The notes: a model not told the origin generated them from the letters alone. Shown: positions 8,517 to 17,446, counted from the first letter of the stretch. The stretch is DNA of 64,000 nucleotides from NCEH01 sp043195195 (GCF_043195195.1 NZ_JBAFWT010000010.1:1-64000), one strand, 5' to 3'. Made by a program: numbers and translations.

Positions 8517-9839
8517 TTATTTCCCGGTGACGGGGCCGGTCGCAGGAGCCTGTGGTTTGGGATCATAGGCATAGGACAGTGCGTGGTAGAGCGGTTCGGG
8601 CGCGAGCAGGCGCGACAGGCCCGCCGCCAGCAACGAGGTGGCCAGCAGCGGCACCACGAGATGGACCTCGTCGGTCATTTCCATGACGATGACGAACGCG
8701 GTGAGCGGTGCCTGCACCACGCCGGCGAAATAGGCGACCATTCCCAGCATGGCGAGCGCCCGCACGTCGATATGGGGCAGGAAGCCCGATAGGGCGGCTC
8801 CGAAGCCGGCCCCCACGGACAGAGAGGGGGAGAAGAGCCCGCCCGGAATCCCAGCCGCCGAGGATAGCATCGTGGTCAGAAGCTTGATCGGGGCATACCA
8901 CCAGGGATTCGTCACGCCTTGCTCCAACAGGTCGCGTGTCGGCGCATAGCCGGAGCCGCCAGCGAAGCCGTCAGTCGCGACCGCTAGCAAAGCCACGGCG
9001 AAGCCGATGAGCCCGCCATAGAGCCAGGGACGGCTCTTCAGCCGGCCGATCATGCCGCCTTTGGCAAAAGAGAGAGCAACCAGGCCGCGCGAAAAAATGG
9101 CACCGGCAATACCGCCCATGACTGCGCACGCGGCAACCGCTGTCCAACCGATCTGTTGGGGAAAGGCATCTGTCGGTATGGTGCCGAAATAAGAATACTG
9201 GCCGACCAGCACCAGGCTCACCATTCCAGAGATCACGACCGCATAGGAGATCATCCCCGACAGGCGCTTGTCGTAGGATTTTGCCATCTCTTCGATGGCG
9301 AACATGATGCCCGCCAATGGTGTGTTGAACGCCCCCGCGATGCCGGCGGCGGCGCCCGCGAGAATCAGGCCGTTGGCGCGGCCGATGCCGACCATCCCCG
9401 CCAGCATCACCATGATGGCGCAGCCGAGCTGCACGGTCGGGCCCTCCCGGCCGATGGACGCACCCACGGCCAGGCCGGCGATGGTGAGGGCGACCTTGCC
9501 GAGCGTCACTTTCACGCTCAAGAGCCGTGCACGGTGGGCAGGATCATCGGAGCGGCGGGCGGAAATGGCTTGTGGAATGCCGCTGCCCTGCGCGCCGTCG
9601 AAGAAGCGGGCGGTGAGGTGGGCGAACAGGCCGAAGCCGAGCGGCGTGATGATCAAAAGCGCATAGGGTGCTTCGCGCACGATGGCCACATAGACATCCT
9701 GCCCGCGGTCGGCGGCGGCGGCGAATAGCACTGACGCGACGCCGACGGCTATTGCGCCCAGCAGGAAGACGACCCGGCGCTTCCAGAAAATGCGCGAAAA
9801 GAGGACAACACGCACGCGCCGCAGATCGCGCTTGAACAT
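8517..9839 (-). CDS. ClC-type chloride channel/transporter
   Basis: A 440-residue inner-membrane protein of the ClC family without CBS domains. Selectivity motifs are GSGIP (85-89), GREGP (130-134, E132 being the gating glutamate) and GGLFSPSL in the C-terminal half. The internal proton glutamate of exchangers is conserved as E184 in FAIEEMAKS, which favours a chloride/proton antiporter over a channel. Such proteins serve in acid resistance or chloride balance. It is monocistronic and its start lies near a short intergenic region rich in GGGTAGGG-like runs. Confidence 0.95.
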   Translation of the reverse strand: MFKRDLRRVRVVLFSRIFWKRRVVFLLGAIAVGVASVLFAAAADRGQDVYVAIVREAPYALLIITPLGFGLFAHLTARFFDGAQGSGIPQAISARRSDDPAHRARLLSVKVTLGKVALTIAGLAVGASIGREGPTVQLGCAIMVMLAGMVGIGRANGLILAGAAAGIAGAFNTPLAGIMFAIEEMAKSYDKRLSGMISYAVVISGMVSLVLVGQYSYFGTIPTDAFPQQIGWTAVAACAVMGGIAGAIFSRGLVALSFAKGGMIGRLKSRPWLYGGLIGFAVALLAVATDGFAGGSGYAPTRDLLEQGVTNPWWYAPIKLLTTMLSSAAGIPGGLFSPSLSVGAGFGAALSGFLPHIDVRALAMLGMVAYFAGVVQAPLTAFVIVMEMTDEVHLVVPLLATSLLAAGLSRLLAPEPLYHALSYAYDPKPQAPATGPVTGK

Positions 9840-9981
9840 CTTAGTCCCGCCCCTCTTCTACCTCTCCTAGCCGTTAGGGGGTAGGGCGAACTGCGTCAAT
9901 CTGCGTAGGCTATGGCGCACCGCAAAAAAGGCGATTTCCGCCTTGCGCAGAGCGGGCCGGCGGGTTCGCTTCGCGATTGGC

Positions 9982-10287
9982 TTATTTGGAGATGGATTCG
10001 CGTTGAAGCGCGGGCTTGATGGAACCCTGAGGTATCGTCATCTCCGCACTTACGCGCGCTATAGCCCGACAGACGATCGACATGACGAGGGCCGCAATTG
10101 CACACATGATCAGCTTAAAGAGGAGGTCGAATCCCGACATTGCAGCCTGCGACAGCGGAAAGCTGAAGCCCACGTACAACACCAGCGAATAGGCCGAAGA
10201 CGCAATCATCGAACATGTCAAAATCGCCGCACAGGCGACGAAAAAGAACATGGACAATACGTTCATCAACTCCTGAACTTTACTCAT
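9982..10287 (-). CDS. Small hypothetical membrane protein
   Basis: I do not recognise this 101-residue protein. It has three probable membrane segments (around residues 10-30, 34-50 and 56-75), a Met/Ala/Cys-rich composition and a polar tail of about 25 residues. A good ribosome site, GGAGAGG, lies six bases before the ATG, which supports a real gene. It stands between the ClC and ABC exporter genes, all on the same strand, but is separated from both by more than 140 bases, so co-transcription is doubtful. Confidence 0.65.
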   Translation of the reverse strand: MSKVQELMNVLSMFFFVACAAILTCSMIASSAYSLVLYVGFSFPLSQAAMSGFDLLFKLIMCAIAALVMSIVCRAIARVSAEMTIPQGSIKPALQRESISK

Positions 10288-10380
10288 GAGACCTCTCCGT
10301 CAGCGGAGCGTCGTGAAACGTGTCAACTTGCGTCAGGCTAAAATCACGATCCGACAGCGTTTGATCTTTCAATTATAGCA

Positions 10381-10410
10381 AACCCTAACCCTAAGTTAAA
10401 GGGTAGGGGT
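10381..10410. repeat. CCCTAACCCT/AGGGTAGGGGT imperfect inverted repeat
   Basis: ACCCTAACCCT and AGGGTAGGGGT face each other across a 7-base AT-rich spacer in the gap downstream of the ABC exporter stop and upstream of the small membrane protein. A related GTTAGGGGGTAGGG string occurs at 9873-9886 upstream of the ClC gene. It could form a transcript hairpin; no T-run follows on either strand. Confidence 0.4.
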
Positions 10411-10543
10411 AGCTCGCGCATCTGCGATGAACATCTGGACGTTGGCTGAGAGAAAAGCGTGCGTCGCTACCTCTGAATTTGCTGCGTTGCGTTGTTGATC
10501 CGCGCAATCGGTGGCGCGCCCTGGTGTCCAGTCCTCTACCCGC

Positions 10544-12289
10544 TCACGCTGCCGCAGGGGCAAGGTGGGAACTCGCCATCAATGTCCGGGGCGCTTGGGT
10601 ACCTTGTAGCGCGAGTGCCGTGTCGTGCAGCGCGATCAAAGTGGATCGATGGCCGATGGAAAGCACCACCGTTTGCGGCAAGCGCTGGGCGATCAGGCCG
10701 TAAAGTTGTGCCTCCATGTCTTCGTCGAGGGCGGCGGTGGCTTCGTCCAGCAGCAGAACGTCGGGGCGCACCAGCAGCACGCGGGCGATGGAAAGACGCT
10801 GCTGTTCGCCGAGCGACAGCACGTGTGGCCAAGCGGCACTCTCTTCGAGGCGGCCAGTCAAGGCTGCCAGGCCAACGGCACCGAGCGCGTCCTCGAGCTG
10901 GGCGCGATCGTATCCGTCAGGTTCGGCGGGATAGGTCAGCGCGGCATCGAGCCGGCCGGTGGGAATGTAAGGCCGCTGGGGAAGAATCATGAGCTGCGCG
11001 CGGGCCGGCAAGGCGACCTCGCCGGTGCCGAATGGCCAGATTCCCGCCACCGCCCGCAGCAGCGTGGTCTTGCCGGCGCCAGACGGGCCAGTGATCAGTA
11101 TCCGCTCGCCCGGGTGGGCTGCAATACTCCGCGCCTGCACCAGCGGCATGCCATCCGGCAGGTGCACGTCGAGATTTGTAAGTCGCAGTTCGGCTCCCCC
11201 GCTGTCCACGTGGCGGAACGCTGGCGTCGCGGCATCGCGCTTCACCACCGCCATCGAGGATTCAAATCCGGTGAGGCGGTTCACCACGGCGGTCCATTCC
11301 GCCAGGGTCGCATATGAGGAGATGAAGAAGGAAAACGAACTCTGCACCGAGGAGAAAGCTGAGGCGGTCTGCATCAGCGGGCCGAGCAGGATCGCGCCGG
11401 AGAAATAGGCGGGCGAGACAACCACATAGGGAAAAATCGTGGAGATCTGATTGTAGCCGGCGGAAAACCAGGTCAGGCGCTTTTGTGCACCCATGAGAGC
11501 GAAGAAGTTCTCGCGGATGCGACCGAACCGGCCGGTGAGGCGGCGCTCTTCCGCCGGCTCACCGTGCAGCAGCGCGATCTGTTCGGCATTTTCGCGCACG
11601 CGCACCAGATCAACACGGAAGTCGGCTTCATAGCGCTGCTGATCGAAATTGAGTCGGATCAGCGGCTTGCCGATGAGATGGGCGATCCAGGTGCCGGCGC
11701 CAGCATAGATCAACGCCGCCCAGAACAGGTATCCAGGAATGAAGAGATGGCCGCCGAACATCTGCATGTCGTAGCTGCCCGACAGGTGCCAGAGGATCAC
11801 GCTGAAAGAGGCCAGCGACACCACTGTGCCCAAAAGGCCGATGCCGATGCCGATGGTTTGGCTGACAAACATGTTCACGTCTTCGGCGATGCGCTGGTCG
11901 GGATTGTCCGCGGAGTCGCCGGCCAGGCGCAGGCGATAATGGGTCTTGTCTGCGAGCCAATGGTCGAGATAGCGCTTGGTCAACCAGCGCCGCCAGCGGA
12001 TCTGCAGCCATTGCTTGAGGTAGATCTGGTAAACCGCCACGATGATCGCGCCCACGGCGATCGCGCAGAACACCAAAAGCTGGTGCTTGAAGGCAGGGTA
12101 ATCCTTTTCCTGGATCGCATTATAGAAGGCGCTATTCCATTCGTTCAGCAGGACCGTGGCGTATACCCACGCGAGTTCAAGCACGATCACGGCAGCCAGC
12201 AGGCCGAGCGCGCTCCAGCGCTCCTCGCTGCGGAAATAGGGCAGGGCGAGACGGCGGATGTCGCCGAGAAGGGTCAGTAAGGCGCGCAT
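10544..12289 (-). CDS. ABC transporter, fused permease/ATPase, SbmA/BacA-like
   Basis: A 581-residue half transporter. The N-terminal part (about 1-340) is an ABC_membrane_2/SbmA_BacA-type membrane domain with the characteristic DNPDQRIAEDV (128-138). The C-terminal part is an ABC ATPase with Walker A GPSGAGKTT (401-409), signature LSLGEQQRLS (491-500) and Walker B VLLLDE (511-516). It resembles YddA and Mycobacterium Rv1819c more than SbmA, which has no ATPase domain. It likely works as a homodimer; vitamin B12, peptides or very-long-chain lipids are possible substrates by family. Confidence 0.9.
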   Translation of the reverse strand: MRALLTLLGDIRRLALPYFRSEERWSALGLLAAVIVLELAWVYATVLLNEWNSAFYNAIQEKDYPAFKHQLLVFCAIAVGAIIVAVYQIYLKQWLQIRWRRWLTKRYLDHWLADKTHYRLRLAGDSADNPDQRIAEDVNMFVSQTIGIGIGLLGTVVSLASFSVILWHLSGSYDMQMFGGHLFIPGYLFWAALIYAGAGTWIAHLIGKPLIRLNFDQQRYEADFRVDLVRVRENAEQIALLHGEPAEERRLTGRFGRIRENFFALMGAQKRLTWFSAGYNQISTIFPYVVVSPAYFSGAILLGPLMQTASAFSSVQSSFSFFISSYATLAEWTAVVNRLTGFESSMAVVKRDAATPAFRHVDSGGAELRLTNLDVHLPDGMPLVQARSIAAHPGERILITGPSGAGKTTLLRAVAGIWPFGTGEVALPARAQLMILPQRPYIPTGRLDAALTYPAEPDGYDRAQLEDALGAVGLAALTGRLEESAAWPHVLSLGEQQRLSIARVLLVRPDVLLLDEATAALDEDMEAQLYGLIAQRLPQTVVLSIGHRSTLIALHDTALALQGTQAPRTLMASSHLAPAAA

Positions 12290-12446
12290 GCGTGGATCCG
12301 GTCCGGGTGTTTGCCCGACAAAGCATAGACCGCTTCCACCTTGAGGGATGATTGCCGCACCGTTACCGCTCTGTCATGTGAAGTGCCGTAGCGGGATGGA
12401 GCCGCACGTTCCAATCGCAGGAAACAGGACTTGCTGAGACTTATGA

Positions 12447-12466
12447 TATCTGACTAAAGTCAGATA
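12447..12466. promoter_or_regulatory. Perfect palindromic operator abutting the MarR-GNAT start codon
   Basis: TATCTGAC-TAAA-GTCAGATA is a perfect 8+8 inverted repeat ending on the base before the ATG at 12467. There is no ribosome binding site between it and the ATG, so the transcript may be leaderless and the palindrome would overlap the -10 region. A possible -35 (TTGCTG) lies at 12431-12436. The position and symmetry fit autorepression by the MarR-type domain encoded downstream. Confidence 0.7.
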
Positions 12467-13357
12467 ATGGATGCGCAGCAAATCACCGAGATACGCCGGT
12501 TCAACCGGTTGATCACCCAGCGCGTCGGCGCGCTGGAGCAAAGCTATCTCCATCGCGGCCGCCCGCTGGGCGAAGCGCGGGTGGTGTTCGAGGTGGGTGC
12601 CCAAGGGGCGCATGGTTTGGATGTCCGAGCCCTGCGCGGCAGTCTCGGCCTCGATTCGGGGTATCTGAGCCGCCTGCTCCGGTCGTTGGAGTCCCAAGGC
12701 CTGATCGAGGTGTGCACGCAGCAGGACGACGCGCGCGTGCGCCGGGTCCACCTCACGCGCAAAGGCAAGGCGGAGCTGGCCGCCTACAACGCCCTGTCCG
12801 ATGATGTCGCCGCCTCGATGCTCGCTCCGCTGGAGGCGTCGCAGCGCGCCCGGCTGATCGCCGCAATGGCCGAGGTGGAGCGGCTGATCCGGGCGGCGGG
12901 CGTGGAGATAAGCCGCGAAGACCCAGGCAGCACCGACGTCCGTCTTTGCCTTGATGCCTATTTCCGGGAACTGGCCGCCCGCTTCGAGACCGGCTTCGAC
13001 CCCGCGCAGGGCAAGCCCGTTTGCGATGCGGACGTCGCGCCGCCCTTGGGGTGCTTCGTGGTCGCGCGACTGGAGGGGGTTCCGGTCGGGTGTTGCGCAC
13101 TGAAGCACGTGGACGGCGAGGTGGGGGAAATCAAGCGGATGTGGACCGCGCCCTCGGCCCGCGGCATGGGTATTGCCGGACGCATGTTGCGCGTGCTGGA
13201 GGATGCGGCGCGCGAACTGGGCCTTTCGCGACTACGCCTGGATTCCAACCGGGTGCTCGCCGAGGCGCACGCCCTCTACCGCAAGCACCTTTATACCGAG
13301 GTGCCGGCCTTCAATGACGACCCCTATGCGCATCATTGGTTCGAGAAGCGGCTTTAG
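12467..13357 (+). CDS. MarR-family regulator fused to a GNAT acetyltransferase
   Basis: A 296-residue two-domain protein. Residues 1-145 form a MarR winged helix-turn-helix: the recognition helix region is LDSGYLSRLLRSLESQGLI and the wing is DDARVRRVHLTRKG. Residues about 155-296 form a GNAT acetyltransferase with the acetyl-CoA pattern around ARGMGIAGRMLRVLE and the C-terminal NDDPYAHHWFEK. Such fusions occur in proteobacteria and actinobacteria; the acetylated substrate is unknown. No ribosome site is seen and a perfect palindrome touches the start codon, suggesting autoregulation. The gene is single and ends in a hairpin at 13345. Confidence 0.93.
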   Translation: MDAQQITEIRRFNRLITQRVGALEQSYLHRGRPLGEARVVFEVGAQGAHGLDVRALRGSLGLDSGYLSRLLRSLESQGLIEVCTQQDDARVRRVHLTRKGKAELAAYNALSDDVAASMLAPLEASQRARLIAAMAEVERLIRAAGVEISREDPGSTDVRLCLDAYFRELAARFETGFDPAQGKPVCDADVAPPLGCFVVARLEGVPVGCCALKHVDGEVGEIKRMWTAPSARGMGIAGRMLRVLEDAARELGLSRLRLDSNRVLAEAHALYRKHLYTEVPAFNDDPYAHHWFEKRL

Positions 13358-13366
13358 CGCCGCTTC
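13345..13366. terminator. Hairpin between convergent genes
   Basis: GAAGCGGC and GCCGCTTC form a perfect 8-base stem with a 6-base loop that contains the stop codon of the MarR-GNAT gene. The convergent acyl-CoA synthetase ends 21 bases further on. No T-run follows, so this is a probable rather than classical terminator. Confidence 0.5.
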
Positions 13367-13386
13367 GCCGTCGTGTCAGGGGCCGG

Positions 13387-15012
13387 TCAGATGTCCTTCG
13401 CCATCTCGCGCAGCTTGAATTTCTGGATCTTGCCGGTCGAGGTCTTGGGGATCTCGTCGAAGACGATGTGGCGCGGGCATTTGTAGCTGGCGAGATGGGC
13501 TTTGCAGTGGGCGAGAAGCTCTTCCGCCGTCGCACTTGTGCCAGCCCGCAACTCCACGAACGCCACCGGCGTCTCGCCCCATTTGTCGTCCGCCCGGGCC
13601 ACGACGGCGGCGGCGCTGACAGCGGGGTGCTTGTAAAGCGCTTCTTCCACTTCGATCGAGGAAATGTTTTCGCCGCCGGAAATGATGATGTCCTTGGAGC
13701 GGTCCTTCAGTTGCACGTAGCCGTCGGGATGCTTCACGCCGAGGTCTCCGGAATGGAACCAGCCGCCGAAGAAAGCCTTGTCCGTGGCGCCTGAGTTTTT
13801 CAGATAGCCCTTCATCACCACATTGCCGCGGAACATGACTTCGCCTAGCGTCTCGCCATCGGCCGGTACCGGTGCCATGGTATCGGGATCCATCACGTCA
13901 AGTGCCTCCAATGCGCCGTAACGGACGCCCTGGCGGGATTTTTTCGCCGCCCGCTCGGCTGCGGGCAGGTCGTTCCATTCCGCGTGCCACTCGTTGACCA
14001 CCGCCGGGCCATAGACTTCGGTGAGGCCATATACGTGGGTGACGTTGAAGCCGGCCTCCTGCATTGCGGCGAGCACGGCCTCGGGCGGCGGGGCGGCGGC
14101 GGTGATGAATTCCACCACGCGGGGGAGAGGGCGCTTTTCGGAGTCCGGAGCATTGAGCAGGGTGGACATGACAATGGGCGCGCCGCACATGTGGGTGACG
14201 CCATGGTCGGCGATGGCATCGAAGATCGGCTTGGCCCGCACCTGCCGCAGGCACACATGGGTGCCGGCGGCCAGCGAAACCGACCAGGGGAAGCACCAGC
14301 CGTTGCAGTGGAACATCGGCAGCGTCCACAGATAGACCGGATGCCGGCCCATGGCGCAGGTCACCACATTGCCCACCGCCAGCAGATGCGCACCGCGATG
14401 GTGGTAGACCACGCCCTTGGGATCGCCCGTGGTGCCGGAGGTATAATTGAGCGCGATGGCATTCCATTCGTCGCTCGGCATGGCCCATGGGTAGTCAGGA
14501 TCGCCGGTGGCGAGGAAATCCTCGTACTCCATCTCGCCGATACGGTTGCCGAAGCCGGTGAATTCGGGATCGTCGTAATCGATGACGATGGGCTTTTTGG
14601 TGGAAAGCGCCAGCGCCGCCTGGATGAGCGGGGAGAAATCGCGGTCCGTGATCAAGACCTTGGCCTCTCCATGCTCGAGCGTGAAGGCGAGGATGGCGGC
14701 ATCGAGGCGCGTATTTAGCGAATTCAGCACCGCCCCACACATGGGCACGCCGTAATGGGCTTCCAGCATGGCGGGAACGTTCGGCAACATCACCGCCACG
14801 GTATCGTTGGGACCCACGCCGCGCTTCTCCAGGGCCGAGGCGAGACGGCGGGCACGGCCATAGAAATCGCGATACGTCCGGCGCAGCGACCCGTGGATGA
14901 TGGCTGTGTGCTCGGGAAACACGCTGGCCGCCCGTTCCAGGAAGCCGAGCGGCGTCAGCGGCTGGAAATTGGCGGGCGACCGGTCAAGATCTCGATCATA
15001 TATGCTGACCAT
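13387..15012 (-). CDS. AMP-dependent acyl-CoA synthetase (AlkK/DmdB-like)
   Basis: A 541-residue ANL-superfamily ligase, which activates a carboxylic acid to its CoA thioester through an acyl-AMP. Motifs are the P-loop YTSGTTGDPKGV, the A5-type segment YGLTEVYGP, FHSGDLG, and the C-terminal KTSTGKIQKFKLR with its catalytic Lys. The N-terminus MVSIYDRDLDRSPANF and overall length resemble medium-chain (AlkK) and 3-methylmercaptopropionyl-CoA (DmdB) ligases; the substrate is not fixed by sequence. The ATG at 15012 follows a good AAAGGGGGAA site; the longer frame upstream is not used. It is divergent from the PrpE-like gene. Confidence 0.92.
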   Translation of the reverse strand: MVSIYDRDLDRSPANFQPLTPLGFLERAASVFPEHTAIIHGSLRRTYRDFYGRARRLASALEKRGVGPNDTVAVMLPNVPAMLEAHYGVPMCGAVLNSLNTRLDAAILAFTLEHGEAKVLITDRDFSPLIQAALALSTKKPIVIDYDDPEFTGFGNRIGEMEYEDFLATGDPDYPWAMPSDEWNAIALNYTSGTTGDPKGVVYHHRGAHLLAVGNVVTCAMGRHPVYLWTLPMFHCNGWCFPWSVSLAAGTHVCLRQVRAKPIFDAIADHGVTHMCGAPIVMSTLLNAPDSEKRPLPRVVEFITAAAPPPEAVLAAMQEAGFNVTHVYGLTEVYGPAVVNEWHAEWNDLPAAERAAKKSRQGVRYGALEALDVMDPDTMAPVPADGETLGEVMFRGNVVMKGYLKNSGATDKAFFGGWFHSGDLGVKHPDGYVQLKDRSKDIIISGGENISSIEVEEALYKHPAVSAAAVVARADDKWGETPVAFVELRAGTSATAEELLAHCKAHLASYKCPRHIVFDEIPKTSTGKIQKFKLREMAKDI

Positions 15013-15188
15013 GGCGGTTCCCCCTTTTTTGAGCCGTGACGGCGCGCAGAACCTAGCTGAGCTGTTCGGCCCGGCGCAATCGCCCGTGTAGTCGACCAAG
15101 GTCTTACGCAGTAGAGCGGACTTGCGTTGTGAAATCGCCCGCGCATCATGCGCGCCAATCAGAACACGTCTACTGGGAGGAATGTGCC

Positions 15189-17108
15189 ATGCTCGACCTG
15201 GGCTCCAGCCGCTATGGCGAGGTCTATGCCCGCTGGCAGAGCGATCCGCAGGCCTTCTGGAGCGAGGCGGCACGCGATATCGCGTGGATCGCGCCGCCCC
15301 GTACGATCTTCGATCCCAATCTCGGCCCCTATGGCCGCTGGTTCGTCGGCGGCGTGTGCAATACCTGCTTCAATGCGGTTGACCGCCACGTGGATGCTGG
15401 CCGGGGCGCTCAGGTCGCCCTGATCCATGACAGCCCGGTCACCGGGACGAAACGTGAAATCACCTATTCCGCGCTCCTCGCCGAGGTGCGCACCCTTGGC
15501 GCAGTGTTGCGCGACATGGGCGTGGGCAAGGGCGACCGGGTGGTCATTTATATGCCCATGGTGCCCGAGGCGGTGATCGCCATGCTGGCCTGTGCGCGCA
15601 TCGGCGCCGTGCATTCGGTGGTGTTCGGCGGGTTTGCGGCCAGGGAGTTGGCGGTGCGTATCGACGATGCGGCGCCGAAGGTGGTCCTTGCCGCCTCTTG
15701 CGGCATCGAGCCCAACCGCGTGGTGCCCTACAAGCCGTTGCTCGACGCCGCGATCGAGATCGCGACCGTCAAGCCCTCGGCCTGCCTGATCCTTCAGCGC
15801 CCGCAGCTCGCCGCCGACATGGTGGAAGGCCGCGATCTCGACTGGGCCGAGCAGCGCTCGGCCGCCGCCGCGTCCGGCCGCGGTGCCGATTGCGCACACA
15901 TGGGAGCGACCGACCCGCTCTATATTCTCTACACCTCGGGCACGACCGGGATTCCCAAGGGCGTGGTGCGCGACACCGGCGGCCACATGGTGGCGCTCCG
16001 CTGGACCATGGACAATCTTTACGGTCTCAAGCCTGGCGACGTGTTCTGGACCGCCTCCGACATCGGCTGGGTGGTTGGCCATTCCTACATCGTCTATGGC
16101 CCTCTCCTGATGGGCTGCACTTCGGTGATCTACGAGGGCAAGCCGGTGGGCACACCCGATCCCGGTGCCTTCTGGCGTGTGGTCGCCGAGCACAAGGTGG
16201 CGGCCCTTTTCACGGCGCCGACGGCCCTGCGCGCCATCAAGAAGGAAGATCCCGACGCCACCTTTCTGGCGAGGTACGACACCTCCTCGCTTCGCACCTT
16301 GTTCCTCGCCGGCGAGCGGGCCGATCCCGATACGGTCGCCTGGGCTGGGGAGAAGCTGAACGTGCCGGTGGTCGACCATTGGTGGCAGACCGAAACTGGA
16401 TGGGGCATCGCGGGTAATCCCGTGGGTCTCGGCTTGCTGCCCGTCAAGCCCGGGTCGCCGACGGTGCCGCTGCCCGGCTATGATCTCCACGTCGTGGACG
16501 AAGCGGCCAAGCAACTGCCGAACGGTACCATGGGCTCCATCGTCATCAAGCTGCCGTTGCCCCCTGGGTGCCTCCCCACCCTTTGGCAGCAAGACGAGCG
16601 CTTCCGGGAGAGCTACCTCGCTGATTTCCCCGGCTATTACAAAACTTCGGACGCCGGCTTCATCGACGACGACGGCTATGTCTTCGTGATGGGCCGCACC
16701 GACGACATCATCAATGTCGCCGGCCACCGCCTTTCCACCGGAGGCATGGAAGAAGTGCTCTCCTCCCATCCCGATGTGGCGGAATGCGCAGTGATCGGCG
16801 TGAAGGATGCGCTGAAGGGGGAAATTCCCTGCGGCTTCGTGGTGCTGAAGGCCGGCGAGCGGCGGGCGCCCGAGGTGATCGAGAAGGAATTGGTCGGCCT
16901 CGTGCGCGACCGGATCGGCCCGGTGGCCGCCTTCAAGCTGGCGGTGACGGTGGCGCGCCTGCCCAAGACCCGCTCCGGCAAGATCCTGCGCGGCACCATG
17001 AAGAAGATTGCCGACGCGGACGCGTGGACCGCGCCAGCCACCATCGACGATCCGGCCGTGCTGGAAGAGATCGGCGCCGTGCTGAAGCAGCGTGGCTACG
17101 GGGCGTGA
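15189..17108 (+). CDS. prpE: Propionate--CoA ligase-like acetyl-CoA synthetase family enzyme
   Basis: A 639-residue short-chain acyl-CoA synthetase. N-terminal ACAS domain features include RWFVGGVCNTCFNAVDRH; then PMVPEAVIAMLACARIGA and VVFGGFAARELAVRIDDA, P-loop YTSGTTGIPKGVVRDTGGH, WWQTETGWGI, and the regulatory-lysine segment RSGKILRGTMKKIADA. The RDTGGH sequence and WQTE/GWGI pattern favour PrpE over Acs. The start at 15189 has a GGGAGGAA ribosome site; 20 upstream codons are dropped. It is divergent from another acyl-CoA synthetase gene and is followed by a broken hydrolase gene. Confidence 0.92.
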   Translation: MLDLGSSRYGEVYARWQSDPQAFWSEAARDIAWIAPPRTIFDPNLGPYGRWFVGGVCNTCFNAVDRHVDAGRGAQVALIHDSPVTGTKREITYSALLAEVRTLGAVLRDMGVGKGDRVVIYMPMVPEAVIAMLACARIGAVHSVVFGGFAARELAVRIDDAAPKVVLAASCGIEPNRVVPYKPLLDAAIEIATVKPSACLILQRPQLAADMVEGRDLDWAEQRSAAAASGRGADCAHMGATDPLYILYTSGTTGIPKGVVRDTGGHMVALRWTMDNLYGLKPGDVFWTASDIGWVVGHSYIVYGPLLMGCTSVIYEGKPVGTPDPGAFWRVVAEHKVAALFTAPTALRAIKKEDPDATFLARYDTSSLRTLFLAGERADPDTVAWAGEKLNVPVVDHWWQTETGWGIAGNPVGLGLLPVKPGSPTVPLPGYDLHVVDEAAKQLPNGTMGSIVIKLPLPPGCLPTLWQQDERFRESYLADFPGYYKTSDAGFIDDDGYVFVMGRTDDIINVAGHRLSTGGMEEVLSSHPDVAECAVIGVKDALKGEIPCGFVVLKAGERRAPEVIEKELVGLVRDRIGPVAAFKLAVTVARLPKTRSGKILRGTMKKIADADAWTAPATIDDPAVLEEIGAVLKQRGYGA

Positions 17109-17120
17109 GCGGGAAGAGGG

Positions 17121-17434
17121 ATCAAGTTCGCGGAGATCAACGGCGCCGCCTCGCCTATCACATTGACAGACCGGTGAAGCCGACGCTGGAACGCTGGTTC
17201 CCCACCGGCGGGGTGGTGGCCAACCCTCAAACGGGCGCCCGCCTGAAGCAAATCTCCACGCCGACGCTGTTCATCGTCGGCATGGAGGACAGTTCTTCGC
17301 CAGTCGCGGTCATGCGCCCCGAGGTGCCCGGTGTGCGCATCGCGGTGATCCCCAATGTTGACCATCTCTCGAACCTGGCCAATCCCCAGGCTTTCGCGCG
17401 GGCGCTGGAGGGCTTGCCTCCGGCGGTGGGGTGA
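17121..17434 (+). pseudogene. Broken alpha/beta-hydrolase gene (frameshift, internal deletion, no start)
   Basis: Remnant of an alpha/beta-hydrolase such as a 3-oxoadipate enol-lactonase-like enzyme. The first frame reads KFAEINGA from 17124 but lacks a start codon (ATC at 17121). One base shift near 17146-17150 then gives LAYHIDRP, together the usual first strands of such enzymes. After that the text jumps to TLERWFP, then TPTLFIVGMEDSSSP and VIPNVDHLSNLANP, the C-terminal half with the catalytic Asp and His. The nucleophile-elbow region (GxSxG) is absent, so about 150 residues have been lost. It begins 12 bases after the prpE-like stop. Confidence 0.7.
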
Positions 17435-17446
17435 AGCCGGTTGGGT

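Noticed and set aside
9840..9981. Small gene in the gap upstream of the ClC gene
   Set aside because: The short frames here have no ribosome site and no plausible protein text.
10381..10410. CCCTAA repeat as a replicon end or telomere
   Set aside because: Only two short copies, in the middle of ordinary chromosomal genes.
15159..16769. 536-codon minus-strand frame antisense to the PrpE-like gene
   Set aside because: Rich in His/Gly/Arg typical of the complement of GC-rich coding DNA; the PrpE-like motifs on the plus strand are unambiguous.
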